Assembly: GCA_012862575.1 (NCBI GenBank) | Contig: BLSF01000007.1 | Location: forward strand, 682,001 to 746,000 | From: Parietichytrium sp. I65-24A | Taxonomy: Eukaryota > Sar > Bigyra > Thraustochytrida > Thraustochytriidae | DNA length: 64,000 nt | Reading direction: 5' to 3' | Part shown: positions 52,918 through 63,662 of the stretch, piece by piece | How positions within the stretch are numbered: the stretch's first letter is position 1 | Layout: every line of letters begins with the position of its first letter | Position numbers and translations under genes: made by a program | Notes under the pieces: generated by a model | Seen by the model: only the letters and a program-made list of their open reading frames with translations | Told to the model about the DNA's origin: nothing | The model's database searches: none

Positions 52918-55900
52918 ATGATTGACGACGGTGTCGAAGAAGCGGGACGGTCGCAACATGACCGCAATGCAGAATGTGGCGCAGCAGAGGCTCCTTCGCA
53001 CACGGACTTTTTAAGGAATGGAGAAGAAGAAGAAGATGCGAGTAGCAAGGGGGAAGACGAGGAAGAGGAAGAGGAAGAGGAGATTTGCAGGATATGCAGA
53101 TGTGGGGAAGAGCCGGACAGGCCGCTCTTTCATCCTTGCATTTGCGCAGGGTCGATTAAGTTTGTGCACGAGGAGTGCCTCTTGGAATGGTTGTCTCATA
53201 GCTCGACTGCCAGCAGTAGGAAATCCCAGTGCGAATTGTGTGGGCACAGGTTCGGGTTCACACCGGTATACGAAGCTGGGGCTCCATCTGCTTTGTCGTT
53301 CGCGGAGATTGCTGCGCTGTCGTCGGTGAGGGTGTTAAGAATAGTGCCATTTGTTGCTAGGCTTGTTTTGGTTGCGCTCACTTGGGGTCTCTTTATTCCG
53401 CTGGCGACTTGCGTCATGTTTCGTATTCTTTCACTTGGAAAATTAGATCGCACAGGGACATATCAGGAGGCTTACGAGAGCGCTTCGTCCGGTTGGGCCA
53501 GCTTTCTCCTTCGGTTGCGAATGGCATTAGAAGGCGGGTACTACTCCAGTTGGGCGGTAGGGCTTTGCGCGTCGGGATGCATTTTTCTGTCCTTTTTGAC
53601 TCTGATATCCATTGTTGACTTTGTTCGGGAGCATGATATGCTTTCAGAACACGCTGATGGGGGGTTTGCGGGCGAAAATATAGTCCCAGAGGTACCTCAA
53701 CTGGATCATGAGGTTCCAGCAGACATCGCTCCGCAAGAAATACCTCAGCTGGCTGACGCCGGCGAACCCCCTGTCGAATTTGCACAAGGTGTGGAGGACG
53801 ATGCCATTGCTCATCAAGAACAAGCACATGTACAAGCGCATGAACTGGCGCAAGTTGAAGACGACGCTCCGCTGCCCGAGATAGAGCAGGACGCATTTTT
53901 GGAGGAGTTTCCCGAGGCTGCGGAAGACGAGTTTTTACACGATGAGGGCGACTTTGTACCAGGGGACGACGATGAAAATAACATGGTTGATGACGATGAA
54001 AATAACATGGGAGAGATGAATGTCGCACTCGACGAACTGCTCGGTCTGCGCGGTCCAGGCTGGGTGCTTTTCCACAATGTACTGTGGCTGCTCACTTTTA
54101 ACGGGCTCTATCTCTGCGTGGCCCTTTTCGCGCCGACAACGGTCGGAGCAGTTGTTATTTCAGCTGCCGTAAAGTTGGTTGAGGTTTTTACTGGGCACAG
54201 GTTAATCTCTGTCGCTGACGAAGCTTATCTGCTGCGAACGCTGCACAAGCTCAAAAGTGAAGAACAAGCCGAAGAGCTCCAAAACAAGAGATTCTTTCTT
54301 GGACAGAGTGGCAAGTGGTACATTGACGAGCAAACCTTGCAGCCTCCTCAGAAGAGCGCTTATTTGATGGAGGGCTGCACCCTGGACGGGCAACGGATTG
54401 AAGGAAGAGAAAAGTTCTTCGAAGAGCTGCACTGGGCGAGCCTCGAGGGCGGCGCAGTTCTCACAGGTTATATTACGGTTGCCTGGGCCCTTGCGATGCT
54501 GTACATGGGCGCGAAATTTTTTCGGGACAGAGCAAGTTACACAACCTCTCGTCCTGGGTGGAACCGCATCACCCGTGTACTAAGGCTCATGAGTCTGACG
54601 TTCAAAGTTGTCATTGTCGTGTTTTTAAAAATGGGGATGTTTCCCATTTTGTTGGGAGTGTTGCTGGAGCATGCTGGCAGGGACCTTGTCGACCTCAGCG
54701 ACATCAATAGGTACACCTTTGCAACAGAACACCCAGTCTTCGCGGTCATGATTTTGTGGGTAGCCGGAATCACTCATATGCTCGTCATCACGGTTATTGT
54801 ATTGGAGTTGCGCGATGTTCTCCACCCGGATATTTTGCACGGCATCATTCGGCCCAAAGATTTGGATGAAAGCCTCTTGCGCACAGTCTTGGAAGACTCC
54901 ATCCTCAAACATATGCGCCGAATGGCCCTCTCGTGCGCCATATACACATTTTTGGTACTAGCGTTCATATATTTGCCAAAGCGCATTCTCATGAGCACCT
55001 CTTATGGCTCCATCTTGCCTTTTCAGCCTAATCTGGAGTACACGATATTAGAGGCACAATTGCCCACCGAGTTGGTGTGCATTCATATCGGGGTGTTGAA
55101 TTTACTTGACCAGGGAAAAGACCACATTCGCGTGGTTATTGAGGCGTGGTTTAAATTCATGTGCAAACTCCTTGGCCTCTCGAATTTTCTACTTCCGCAA
55201 AGAGACCCTGAATACGTTGCCGAGTCTCGCGATGCAAGGGGTACCGTAGACGACATGACTGAAGAAGACCGTAAATCAAGACTTGGTCTCCTTCCTCGGA
55301 CCTATCCTACGTTTTGGGGGCTTCGAATTGCAGTCATCTCATTCGCAGCGTGGGTGACCTGTTTGATCGTCACCTACGTGAGCCTCGCAGCTCCGCTCTT
55401 CGTGGGCCGAGAGACAGTCGCGCTATTCCAGATTCCGATAACCCATGAGCCGCTCGTGTATGGTCTTGGATGCGTCGTCCTTTGGCGGGCTGGCGTTGGC
55501 GCACAGGCGCTCAACCTGCATCGCGCTCCGGCACTCTTGTTGGATCGGCTGGGAAGCATACGTACCCAAGGTTCAAACTCTTTTCACATGGCTCGGGCTC
55601 ATCTCAAGTGGGTGCTATTGTTTCTCTTGGGAGCTATTGTGTCTCCATGGATCATGGGCGTTACAATCCAGCTCAACCTGCTCCTCCCTGCCGACCACCC
55701 CTCGCTGTCCAGCAAAGCCGGGGAAGGAAGCGGATGGGTATTCCTTGGGCAGTTGCATTCACTCCTTGTGATGCTCGCAGGCAACTCAAGGCCTGTATCA
55801 GCGTCCCAGATCTTAGAAATGGACGAGTTTGCTGGAATTACACCTTCCAAGGCAGAGAGCCTTGCTGCGAGAATGGAAGTGTCTGCTTCGCCTCTCCACG

Positions 55901-56370
55901 ACTGGATGATAGGTCTCATTTTTGAGTTGATTGTGTTGCAATTCCTCCTCTTACCCGACCTCATGCGGCAGCGCCAAGGCTTGGACGACTTTCATACTCG
56001 ATTGCTAGCCGCCTTCCGAGCACTTGTCGCCCAGTACGATTGCGGCCCAATGCTTTTTGATATTATCCTCCCGGCATTCATGGTTCAAAGCGCTGGGTTA
56101 TTTGTGCCACTTTTGCTGCCTGTGCTCCTGGACTTGTGTCTTTTCCTGGCCACTGGCCACTCCGCATTTGATTCGTTAGGAATTGTCCACACCTTTCGCA
56201 GGTCAAGCCTCGTTTTCGTGCTGACATTGGTCGTGCCGTTTATATTGGCGGAGGCGCAAAAGACCTGGGCTGTAGTGCACGATGCATTGCGTGACGAACG
56301 GTATCTAGTAGGCAAACGGCTTCACAACATGGAGCAAACTCTCTTGCGGAGTAAGCGTAAGAGCGTGTAG
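52918..56370 (+). CDS. Doa10/MARCH6-type RING-CH E3 ubiquitin ligase
   Basis: 1150 aa; ATG at 52918. After an acidic N-terminus a RING-CH (RINGv) domain spans about 56-107 with ligands C56, C59, C73, C75, H83, C86, C104 and C107 (C4HC3), reading CRICRCGEEPDRPLFHPC and ELCGHRFGF. A very acidic ~130-residue loop (about 240-375, with a tandem DDENNM) separates the first membrane pair from a large polytopic region of a dozen or so further segments. The C-terminus ends in a basic tail. Doa10 (yeast) and MARCH6/TEB4 (human) sit in the ER and inner nuclear membrane and ubiquitinate misfolded or regulated proteins, including sterol-pathway enzymes, for proteasomal destruction. The length lies between human (910) and yeast (1319). 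Single exon. Confidence 0.92.
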   Translation: MIDDGVEEAGRSQHDRNAECGAAEAPSHTDFLRNGEEEEDASSKGEDEEEEEEEEICRICRCGEEPDRPLFHPCICAGSIKFVHEECLLEWLSHSSTASSRKSQCELCGHRFGFTPVYEAGAPSALSFAEIAALSSVRVLRIVPFVARLVLVALTWGLFIPLATCVMFRILSLGKLDRTGTYQEAYESASSGWASFLLRLRMALEGGYYSSWAVGLCASGCIFLSFLTLISIVDFVREHDMLSEHADGGFAGENIVPEVPQLDHEVPADIAPQEIPQLADAGEPPVEFAQGVEDDAIAHQEQAHVQAHELAQVEDDAPLPEIEQDAFLEEFPEAAEDEFLHDEGDFVPGDDDENNMVDDDENNMGEMNVALDELLGLRGPGWVLFHNVLWLLTFNGLYLCVALFAPTTVGAVVISAAVKLVEVFTGHRLISVADEAYLLRTLHKLKSEEQAEELQNKRFFLGQSGKWYIDEQTLQPPQKSAYLMEGCTLDGQRIEGREKFFEELHWASLEGGAVLTGYITVAWALAMLYMGAKFFRDRASYTTSRPGWNRITRVLRLMSLTFKVVIVVFLKMGMFPILLGVLLEHAGRDLVDLSDINRYTFATEHPVFAVMILWVAGITHMLVITVIVLELRDVLHPDILHGIIRPKDLDESLLRTVLEDSILKHMRRMALSCAIYTFLVLAFIYLPKRILMSTSYGSILPFQPNLEYTILEAQLPTELVCIHIGVLNLLDQGKDHIRVVIEAWFKFMCKLLGLSNFLLPQRDPEYVAESRDARGTVDDMTEEDRKSRLGLLPRTYPTFWGLRIAVISFAAWVTCLIVTYVSLAAPLFVGRETVALFQIPITHEPLVYGLGCVVLWRAGVGAQALNLHRAPALLLDRLGSIRTQGSNSFHMARAHLKWVLLFLLGAIVSPWIMGVTIQLNLLLPADHPSLSSKAGEGSGWVFLGQLHSLLVMLAGNSRPVSASQILEMDEFAGITPSKAESLAARMEVSASPLHDWMIGLIFELIVLQFLLLPDLMRQRQGLDDFHTRLLAAFRALVAQYDCGPMLFDIILPAFMVQSAGLFVPLLLPVLLDLCLFLATGHSAFDSLGIVHTFRRSSLVFVLTLVVPFILAEAQKTWAVVHDALRDERYLVGKRLHNMEQTLLRSKRKSV

Positions 56371-56554
56371 AGTACTGCGAAATGTCATGTGCTGAGTGCT
56401 TTATAGTATGAAATATTTTTTCTGTGATTATGTTACCGTCACACCTCTGCTCCCAACTGGCAAGAAATTGCTTTTGTGTTGTGAAGACCAAAAAAAATCA
56501 CGACACCTGCTTTTTAATGCATAAATGACCTTCCAATCTTCCGGCCAGTTCCTC
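56371..56554. other. short convergent spacer
   Basis: Only 184 bp between the stops of Doa10 and the PqiA-like gene; A/T-rich, so the two transcripts probably overlap in their 3' ends. Confidence 0.6.
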
Positions 56555-58321
56555 TCAAGCCTTTGAAAGAAACTGCACCTCCTCGATCGCACCCGTACCA
56601 GCGCTTTTCTCCGCTGCGCCAAATACCTCGGAGTCCCTGTCTTCCAGAGTCACATCGTCATCGTCTTCGTCTTCTTCAACTATTGTTGGAAAGTATGCCC
56701 CACTGGCGTATTCCGATCTCGAGACTCCCAAATTTGCGTCGTTGAAGTCGTCGATGTAGTAGACTAGCTGCATGAGCCAATAGAGCACACAGCTTATGAT
56801 TAAAAGAAACGCCCCAGGCTTGAGAGCGGTCTCCATACTCACATAAGCTGGATTCTGCCCGGAAGCCAGTGCGATTGCGGCTATAACCTTGTCAACCTCA
56901 CTCGACACAATCAGAAGTGACACCAGGAAAACATCCAGACAAGCAAAGGAGTGGCAAAGGTCGATTGTGGCAATCAATTTGCCTGACCCAGAGCGCTCGT
57001 AACCCTGTGAGCGATCGCTTTGCAGGGAACACAGTCCTCCGAGCCATCGGGTCTCTGCTAGCCACGGATAAGACCGCACTGCCCAGAGCTGCATCATACT
57101 CAGGCAAACGACTGTTGGAAGCGTCAAGGCTGTAAAAAAAAAGACAAGAAACAAGATAGTGTTCCCAGTCATTGAAGCATCCGGGTCCGCACATCCCGGA
57201 GAAACAATGATGTAGCGCATTACTTCGTCTGCTGTGTATGAATACGAGTTCCGCCCAGGGAGAAAAGACAGCAGCCCGCCAATGTCAACTTGGATGAGTG
57301 GGAAAGAGTAGAAGCCCACCACTAGGAACACAGTCGATAGCAGAGGCAACATGAATCGTGACAACAGTGGCAATTGGTCGGAGCGGAGTATCGGGGCGCG
57401 GTGCACACTTGCCGCAAATGTCTGTCTCCAGTTACTTCGTAGCCTTCCGTCGGTAAGCGAATTCGAAAACCTGCGGTTTCGAGCAACTTGAATTGCTGCG
57501 TGTTCATGCTGGACTCGAAGCCACTCCGTTTGCAATAGCGACAAGGTGGCAGCGATTGCGTAAGCAAAAACTCCCGGCCGCGAATATGCTTGGATCACAA
57601 CCGCCATGCTTTTGGAAAGCTCTTTGTCAACGCGTAGAGTAGCATTTAGCAACACCATAACGAAAACATCGACATATGACCACTTTCCTACAGCACTGAG
57701 ACAACGAAGTAGAATTCCTCGACTTCGAAATCGCATTGGCAGATACCATGCAACAAGAATGAGCATATTTTTCAAATACGGCCAAATTCCTGAGAAGAAT
57801 CCCAGCAAGAGCGCCAGCCACTTCGCTCCGCCACCCCAAGCTTTCTTCACCGCGTCCACAAATCGCACCTGATATACACTGGCCATCTCTTTGCACCGTT
57901 TAGGGCTTTCGACTCCTTGCCCTTCAGAAGGCCTATCTCCTATCTCCCCTCCGCTTTCGTCAACCGCGGACCCTTGTCGATGCAACCAGCCTTGGTGCCC
58001 ATCTCCTGCCGACGGAGAGCTCGACAGGCCCATGACGGCTCTAGCCCAGTGATCTTCCAAACCCGATGCACCAGCGACACCTGCTCCCCAGCTTCCTTGA
58101 ACAAGTAATTCTCTACCAAACGTGGGCACTGCTGCTCGCACGTCGGCCCCCGCAACTCCGATGTGCGAAGCAAGAAGCAGGGCCACGCTACTTACGACCA
58201 CCAAAAGGTGTACATGGGCGCAACGTTCCGAGGTGGCGAAGTCCTTCAGCGAAGCGAATTCCGAGCCGGAGCTTCCAGCGCCTCCATTTCTTGTGCCGGA
58301 TTCCATTCCGAGGGGCCGCAT
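56555..58321 (-). CDS. PqiA-like (paraquat-inducible protein A) membrane protein
   Basis: 588 aa from the ATG at 58321, the first in-frame ATG; the frame runs open for 130 codons above it without one, through a repeat. Residues ~36-60 form a signal peptide or anchor (HVHLLVVVSSVALLLASHIG). Two PqiA units follow. The first has LLGFFSGIWPYLKNMLILVA, then RGILLRCLSAVGKWSYVDVF with VGKWSYVDVF near 211-220. The second has FLVVGFYSFPLIQVDIGG, a four-segment core, then KLIATIDLCHSFACLDVFLV with the LDVF motif near 462-465. The GKWS-x-x-DVF / LDVF pattern is the family hallmark. Bacterial PqiA works with MCE-type PqiB in lipid movement between membranes; a lipid-handling role here is inference. The C-terminal tail is acidic (EEDEDDDDVTLED). 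Confidence 0.72.
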   Translation of the reverse strand: MRPLGMESGTRNGGAGSSGSEFASLKDFATSERCAHVHLLVVVSSVALLLASHIGVAGADVRAAVPTFGRELLVQGSWGAGVAGASGLEDHWARAVMGLSSSPSAGDGHQGWLHRQGSAVDESGGEIGDRPSEGQGVESPKRCKEMASVYQVRFVDAVKKAWGGGAKWLALLLGFFSGIWPYLKNMLILVAWYLPMRFRSRGILLRCLSAVGKWSYVDVFVMVLLNATLRVDKELSKSMAVVIQAYSRPGVFAYAIAATLSLLQTEWLRVQHEHAAIQVARNRRFSNSLTDGRLRSNWRQTFAASVHRAPILRSDQLPLLSRFMLPLLSTVFLVVGFYSFPLIQVDIGGLLSFLPGRNSYSYTADEVMRYIIVSPGCADPDASMTGNTILFLVFFFTALTLPTVVCLSMMQLWAVRSYPWLAETRWLGGLCSLQSDRSQGYERSGSGKLIATIDLCHSFACLDVFLVSLLIVSSEVDKVIAAIALASGQNPAYVSMETALKPGAFLLIISCVLYWLMQLVYYIDDFNDANLGVSRSEYASGAYFPTIVEEDEDDDDVTLEDRDSEVFGAAEKSAGTGAIEEVQFLSKA

Positions 58322-58579
58322 GTCAATGCGCCTGTGGCTCCCGCCAGTACAACTGTGTCTTCGCAAGCGGTGTCTGTCCACCAAATGAGTAGACTGACAA
58401 ACCAATTCCAACAAACCTGACAATTCCTGACCCTCGTTCCTGTTCAGACGGACAACGCAGGCTATAATTTCCCCCCGGCGCAGATAGCTATTCCAAATCC
58501 CCCTTTCTTCACTCGCCGAGCTGCGAATGACCCTCTGGTGTACTTCCCTTGGACCAAGAAAGCAGCCCACTGCGCCGCC

Positions 58580-58623
58580 GCAATACAAACCTAGCCCGCC
58601 GCTGCAATACAAACCTAGCCCGC
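58580..58623. repeat. 24-bp-period direct repeat
   Basis: GCAATACAAACCTAGCCCGC occurs at 58580-58599 and 58604-58623, 24 bp apart, upstream of the PqiA-like start. Confidence 0.9.
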
Positions 58624-58705
58624 GAGCTCCCACCGTGATTGATCGAGTACCGTGCGCACTGAACTGCGAGTCCCAAGTCTCAATCTTCCTTATTTGACTG
58701 CCGCG

Positions 58706-58811
58706 AGACAAGACAAGACAAGACGAGATGAGATGAGATGAGATGAGATAAGCTGAGATGATGAGATGAGATGAGATGAGATAAGCTGAGATGAGATATG
58801 AGATGAGAGAC
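58706..58811. repeat. GAGAT/GACAA minisatellite
   Basis: A GACAA run passes into a long imperfect (GAGAT)n array. Within it a higher-order unit of about 38 bp, ending GAGATAAGCTGAGATGA, is repeated twice. Lies about 390 bp upstream of the PqiA-like ATG. Confidence 0.85.
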
Positions 58812-59793
58812 AGCTAACTATAACTCGCCCAAGGCACGCGTCTGTGCTGCCGCCTTCCAGCGGAAAGTTGTACTACAGCTTCACCTCAACGGTCCCGGGG
58901 ACCTCCGGCGCGTACCCTTTGGGTCCCTTTTGATCCCTTTTGATGCCTTTGGGTCTTCTTCGCATGCATGTGAAAAGCATCCTCGCTACCAAACAGCTAG
59001 AAGTGGCTATCGACTAGCTAGCTTGCTTGCTGGTTTACCTGAGTAGGTGGAGATGGTATTGTGTATGGATGAGTGAGTCCCCGGAAGGTGAAGGTCGTCA
59101 CGATACAAGGCCTGTAAGATGGCGCGAACTGCAAGAAGCGGAAAAGACGGGCCGATAGTGTGAAGCACTTTTTCTTTTTTTTTTGAAATTCTCTCGCAAG
59201 TGATGCAGCTTTTGAGTTTTTAAAGGTGACTGTTTTAACTTCATTTTTGCCAAGTTTCCGCTGGCGACATAGGATATAGTAATAGTCATTTAGGTAGAAC
59301 TGTTTTGGAAGCGTCAGACGTGGGTTCACGGTCAATGCAACTTGAAGATGAGCACAGGTCAGGAAGCTCTGAGCTTTATTTTATTACCCCGTGACAATTA
59401 AATTGATTTCGTAAAACATGCGAGCAAAATTTAAACCACGTTTTGGCTCGAGTTGATTCCTGACTAAGTAATGGATATTCCAAGTCATGATGCTCGTACA
59501 TGTTCATTGAAATCGGTCTGAGTGATTCGCAGTGAATGCGCTGGTTCCCACTCTTTCTGGAGCATTGGGGAAGGTAAATGCTGGAGTTGTAGTTGCAGAA
59601 AACCGGGATATAGTTTACAGTTTAGGTGATGTTATCCTGAATTCATTTGCCAGCGTTGAACATGTGAAACGAGGCGGCTAAACTAGGTTTCGGCTATGCA
59701 GGGAAAAATTGCACAGACGAGTAATAAGGATTGTGTTGGGAAGAGGCAGTGAAAGGTCATACAGGCAGTACTATTCAGTGTCAAATTCATCGG

Positions 59794-60711
59794 TCAGTGT
59801 TCTGCTTTGTCTTTGTCGTGCTTTGGAAACGGGGGCCGAGCGCCACGAGCTACGGCATCCATGTCCAGAGCTGCAAAGAAGGGTTCTGACGCAACTTCTG
59901 AGTAGCCTGACCTCGCTCCCAACCGCGAAGGCTTGTCCAACTGCAGAAAGCCAAGAACAGCTTTGGCCGACGTCGAATTTGTCTGTAGTTTTCGCTCAGA
60001 AAAGACTGTCTCAATAGGTGTGCAGCAAATGCGCCGCGCAGTGTCATTGCCATTTTTTCCCCACCATGGCAAGTCACCAAACATGAGTTCAAACATCAAA
60101 ACTCCGAATGCCCACCAGTCAGCCTCGAAACTGTGAGAAATGCGTCTCAACTTTTCAGGTGAAGCATAATAGCAGGTTCCAGCATATCGTTTTGGAAGTG
60201 GTGATACCTTGCCGTCTATCATAACCTCTCCCGACGCACAAGACGAACATCCAAAGTCGAGCAAGCGGATGTGGCCGTCCCTCGCCACTCCAATGTTCTC
60301 GGGCTTAAGATCTTCGTGAATCACATTGCGCGAGTGCAAATGACCAAGCGCAACCGCAATTTCAGCCAAGCACAGCGCAGCACTTTCTCTTGTGACATCT
60401 TCACGCTCCAAGAATGTGTAGAGGTCGCCTCGCTCACAGTACTCCATCCCAATGGCAACAAAGTCAGCTTGTGTGCTGAAGAAGAGCGCTTTTGCCACAA
60501 AAGAGCAGCTCTTGGCTGTTTCCATGAGCCTTATTTCCAGAAATGGGTCCGCGCATTTGGTCTCGTTGCTATTTGAGCGAATCACCTTGAGCGCGACTTT
60601 CCCGTGAGCCGCGACTTTCCCTACGTAGACCTGAGCCATAGTGCCACTGCATACTCGTCGCGGGCGATCGAGCAGCGCTAACGCGAGCTCGTCAAACTCC
60701 TCCACCGGCAT
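59794..60711 (-). CDS. AGC-like protein kinase with HED catalytic motif (paralogue 2)
   Basis: 305 aa from the ATG at 60711. Kinase landmarks: Gly-loop region CSGTMAQVYVG (21-31), VALK with Lys42, Glu59, catalytic loop VIHEDLKPENIG (132-134 HED), DFG at 152-154, then GTCYYASPEKL with SPE, and DWWAFGVLMFELMFGDLPW. The tail EPFFAALDMDAVARGARPPFPK is an AGC-type C-tail with its FF pair retained. It shares HED, MEYCE-x-GDL, YASPEKL and DWWAFGVLMFEL with the kinase at 50266-51189, so the two are paralogues; this one keeps canonical DFG. The activation segment is longer here (GEVMIDGKVSPLPKRYAGT). It faces the other kinase across Doa10 and the PqiA-like gene. Substrate unknown. Confidence 0.9.
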   Translation of the reverse strand: MPVEEFDELALALLDRPRRVCSGTMAQVYVGKVAAHGKVALKVIRSNSNETKCADPFLEIRLMETAKSCSFVAKALFFSTQADFVAIGMEYCERGDLYTFLEREDVTRESAALCLAEIAVALGHLHSRNVIHEDLKPENIGVARDGHIRLLDFGCSSCASGEVMIDGKVSPLPKRYAGTCYYASPEKLRRISHSFEADWWAFGVLMFELMFGDLPWWGKNGNDTARRICCTPIETVFSERKLQTNSTSAKAVLGFLQLDKPSRLGARSGYSEVASEPFFAALDMDAVARGARPPFPKHDKDKAEH

Positions 60712-61642
60712 CGTGTGCGTGTGCCTGTCAACTGAGCGCGCTCCCAAACTGTGATTGGAGTTTGGCGATCACCCTTTTTGTAATGATTGTTCTTGTGAAC
60801 TAACTCTCAAGAAAACGAAGGCTAATGCTATCTCCTCTCTCACACATGGCAAAGATAACACTCATACTCTGTGGGTGGTGGCTTCTTCCGCCTCCTCAGC
60901 TTCTCAGGACAGCTCTTCTACTAAGAATTGGAAACTTCTCAGACAGCTCTTTTGCTAAGAATTGGAAAGAGAGCGAAACCCTCATGCAATCCTCGCTGAA
61001 TCTCCTTCGAAGGTGCACATGAACACATAGTCAAGGAGAAGAAAAGAAGGGGGGGAAAAAAAAGATCACTTCTACTCCAAGCTACCAGCCACTCCACGCA
61101 ACTCGCGAGAGCGGCGCTGATTCCGTGCACGATGGCAGGAAGGAGAGCCTTCTGGACTTGAGATCATCAGGGCTAGACACTATATCGGAAAACTCTTTTT
61201 CTCTCCTCCGATCCCATCAATTGAGCCAACACTCCCCTTCCTCTCCTTCCGTCTTCTTCTCCAAGCTCGAAAAGTTGCCCATGGCAGTTCAATTTGTAAG
61301 CCTCTTTCGTGTGTCTGAAAGAGATGGAGTGAAAAACACACAGAGGGCGAAAGCAAAGAAACAACAAAAGAGTCGTTTGTGCACCCGATTATAGTACGTC
61401 TCACAGTGCACTAGATACTAGAACTCGTTCACCAAGTACACTACACTTCCTGAGAAATTTCCATTCTTACGCCACTTTCTAAATTAATCTTATGGCGTGT
61501 GTAATGCAACTATCCGTTAGCGACACAAGTTTCCAACTTTTCAAGTTGCCAGCCAATGTGTCAAGAGCTCAAGCTCACGTTCCACCTTGCTTAGCTTTCA
61601 AGTTGTTGACTGCGAATTGCAGTAGATTAACAATGTCGCGCT

Positions 61643-61692
61643 TGGATGTCTGGGATGTCTGGGGTGTCTGGGGTGTCTGGGGTGTCTGGGGT
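61643..61692. repeat. 10-bp tandem repeat
   Basis: About five copies of TGG(A/G)TGTCTGG in head-to-tail order, the last three identical (GGGTGTCTGG). Confidence 0.85.
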
Positions 61693-63644
61693 GAGCGCAG
61701 AGTTTTAGAGCCTCGCTCTAGGACGCGGGGTTCAAAAGTCCGTAGCTCCGGCTGAGCGAGGCAAAGAGTGATTTCGAATGCCGCACATGCGCCCAAAGAC
61801 GACGGCCTCGGCATCACCAGGTGGTGAAAATTTCTGCTACATTGGCCTGCTCAGTAGCAAATGAGCTCCTGTTCGTTTCAGAACTCTCCTTTTTGGCAGT
61901 CCAAAAGTAGCACCACGGTTACAGATTCGCCGACTCAGAGTCTGGCCACCAATCTGCGCTACTGCCTGCGGTGAGCCAAACAGGCGTGTGTCAAGAGCCA
62001 AGCGAGCGTGTGCGTGTGTGTATCTACAACGAGGCGCAGTGTAAAGCCGCTCCAGAAATTTGCTAGCCTTTTATGCAGGTGCGCTATGCTTGCTCTCCGC
62101 CTGCTTCTCGCTTGTGGCGCTTTGCGGCGCCATGCGGCTTGTCCTACCAAAATGGACTGGAACAATACGCTTGCTGCCAGGAACAAATCTACCGCAGCGA
62201 GAATCAAATCCAACTGAATCGCAACGCAGGCTTTCCCTTAACGCTCGGCGCTAATGTGGAAAAGGTTTACGGTCCGCCAGGCCTGCACCTACCTCGTTGC
62301 GAGCGCGCCTCGACTTTGACCGCGAAAAGTGGAAAGGAGCCTCTGAGAGAGTGAAACAGATCGTCTCTTTTTTCCAGCATGGCTTTCTTTCTCTTTTGAT
62401 CAGATAGAAATAGATAGAACGCCGTCAACTTTCGACCCACAGTCCAGGACTCGTATGCGTTTAGTGTATATACTATTATCAGATAAAGAAAATGGATTTC
62501 TTTCGATTAGTCTCAGCTATCGCCATTACTGAGTTAGTAGAGTTTTGAGGGTTTTGCTCTTCTGCAAATGTAATGCAGTGCAATGCCATCATGGTCAAAT
62601 AGAAGTCCAGAATTTTGAGATTGAAAAACCCGGAACGCAGAAACCTAGAAATGAAAAAAAGTAAGAATCTTAGAACTCGGGCTCGCAGCAATCGGTAAGA
62701 AAAAGCAAATTGCGGGCGCCCCTCTGGGTTCGTATTGTCTGCTTCTCGGGAAGCCGGCTCTTCAAGCAACGAGGACTTACGACAAATAATTGAGGCTTGG
62801 TTGGCCACGACTTTGCACTGACAGTGCGTACTGGCCTGGGAGAAGCAGAGCAACAGCGGGTTATTTCAGCAACTTTCCTTGAGTTAACTTCAGTTGCTGA
62901 ACCTGGGAACGAAGTGGATCCACTTCAGTAAACTCTACATCGTTGAGAGGACTTTCGTTCATTATCTTGGCCTTCAGAGAAGGACCACGCAGGTTGTGAG
63001 CTGCTCAAAGCGGGTCTCGGGTATTGGCACAAGTTACCGCGCTACAGCACTTTCACTTGGCGCCTCCATGGATTAAGTTCGTTACACGCCACGGACCGGT
63101 GCGTGTGCCAACCGTTACGAAACGTTTTGAGGGAAATCGCCTGAAGCTTTAGGCTTTCAAAGATGAGAATGTGAAAAGAAAGAGATCCGGGAAAGAGAGA
63201 GTTTCGAGGTTGTTTAAAGATTTCGTTTGCCTGGCTTCGATCTTTCCAAAGCGACCCCGACCCTTTCACTTGAGAACATAAAGTGGGAAGATTACTCAGC
63301 TGAGTATGGACTCGTAGCTCGTCGCTTTAAGAGACATTGACTTGCTTCTGGTTGCACTGCTTCGAGCTCTTTCGAGACCCACAGAAATGAAAATCACTGC
63401 GGTGAGGGGAAGAAAAATGGATTGCCGCACTTGATGTCTTCAGTTTGAACTTTCTTTTTTTTTGCACCAACGGTGAAGGTTGAAGGGAATATTGAGCAGG
63501 TCGGACTTCCTCTGGCGATTCACTTTCCATCACAAACAAGAAGAGCTATTTCGTACATATGGGAAAGAGATTCAATCGGAATTTTGCTTTGCTTCTCGCA
63601 AGCCATACATTATCCCGCTTTTTTTTTTTTTTGGGGGGGGGGGG

Positions 63645-63662
63645 NNNNNNNNNNNNNNNNNN
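63645..63662. other. assembly gap (18 N) in poly-G
   Basis: Eighteen N flanked by T12-G12 on the left and G7 on the right. The true length of the homopolymer is unknown, and reading frames across it mean nothing. Confidence 0.98.

Larger units (their letters stand above)
58322..59793. other. spacer with tandem repeats
   Basis: 5' flank of the PqiA-like gene, then unassigned sequence up to the 3' end of kinase 2. A 24-bp-period duplication is at 58580-58623, and a GAGAT array at 58706-58811. Beyond 59000 I see no gene. Confidence 0.55.
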
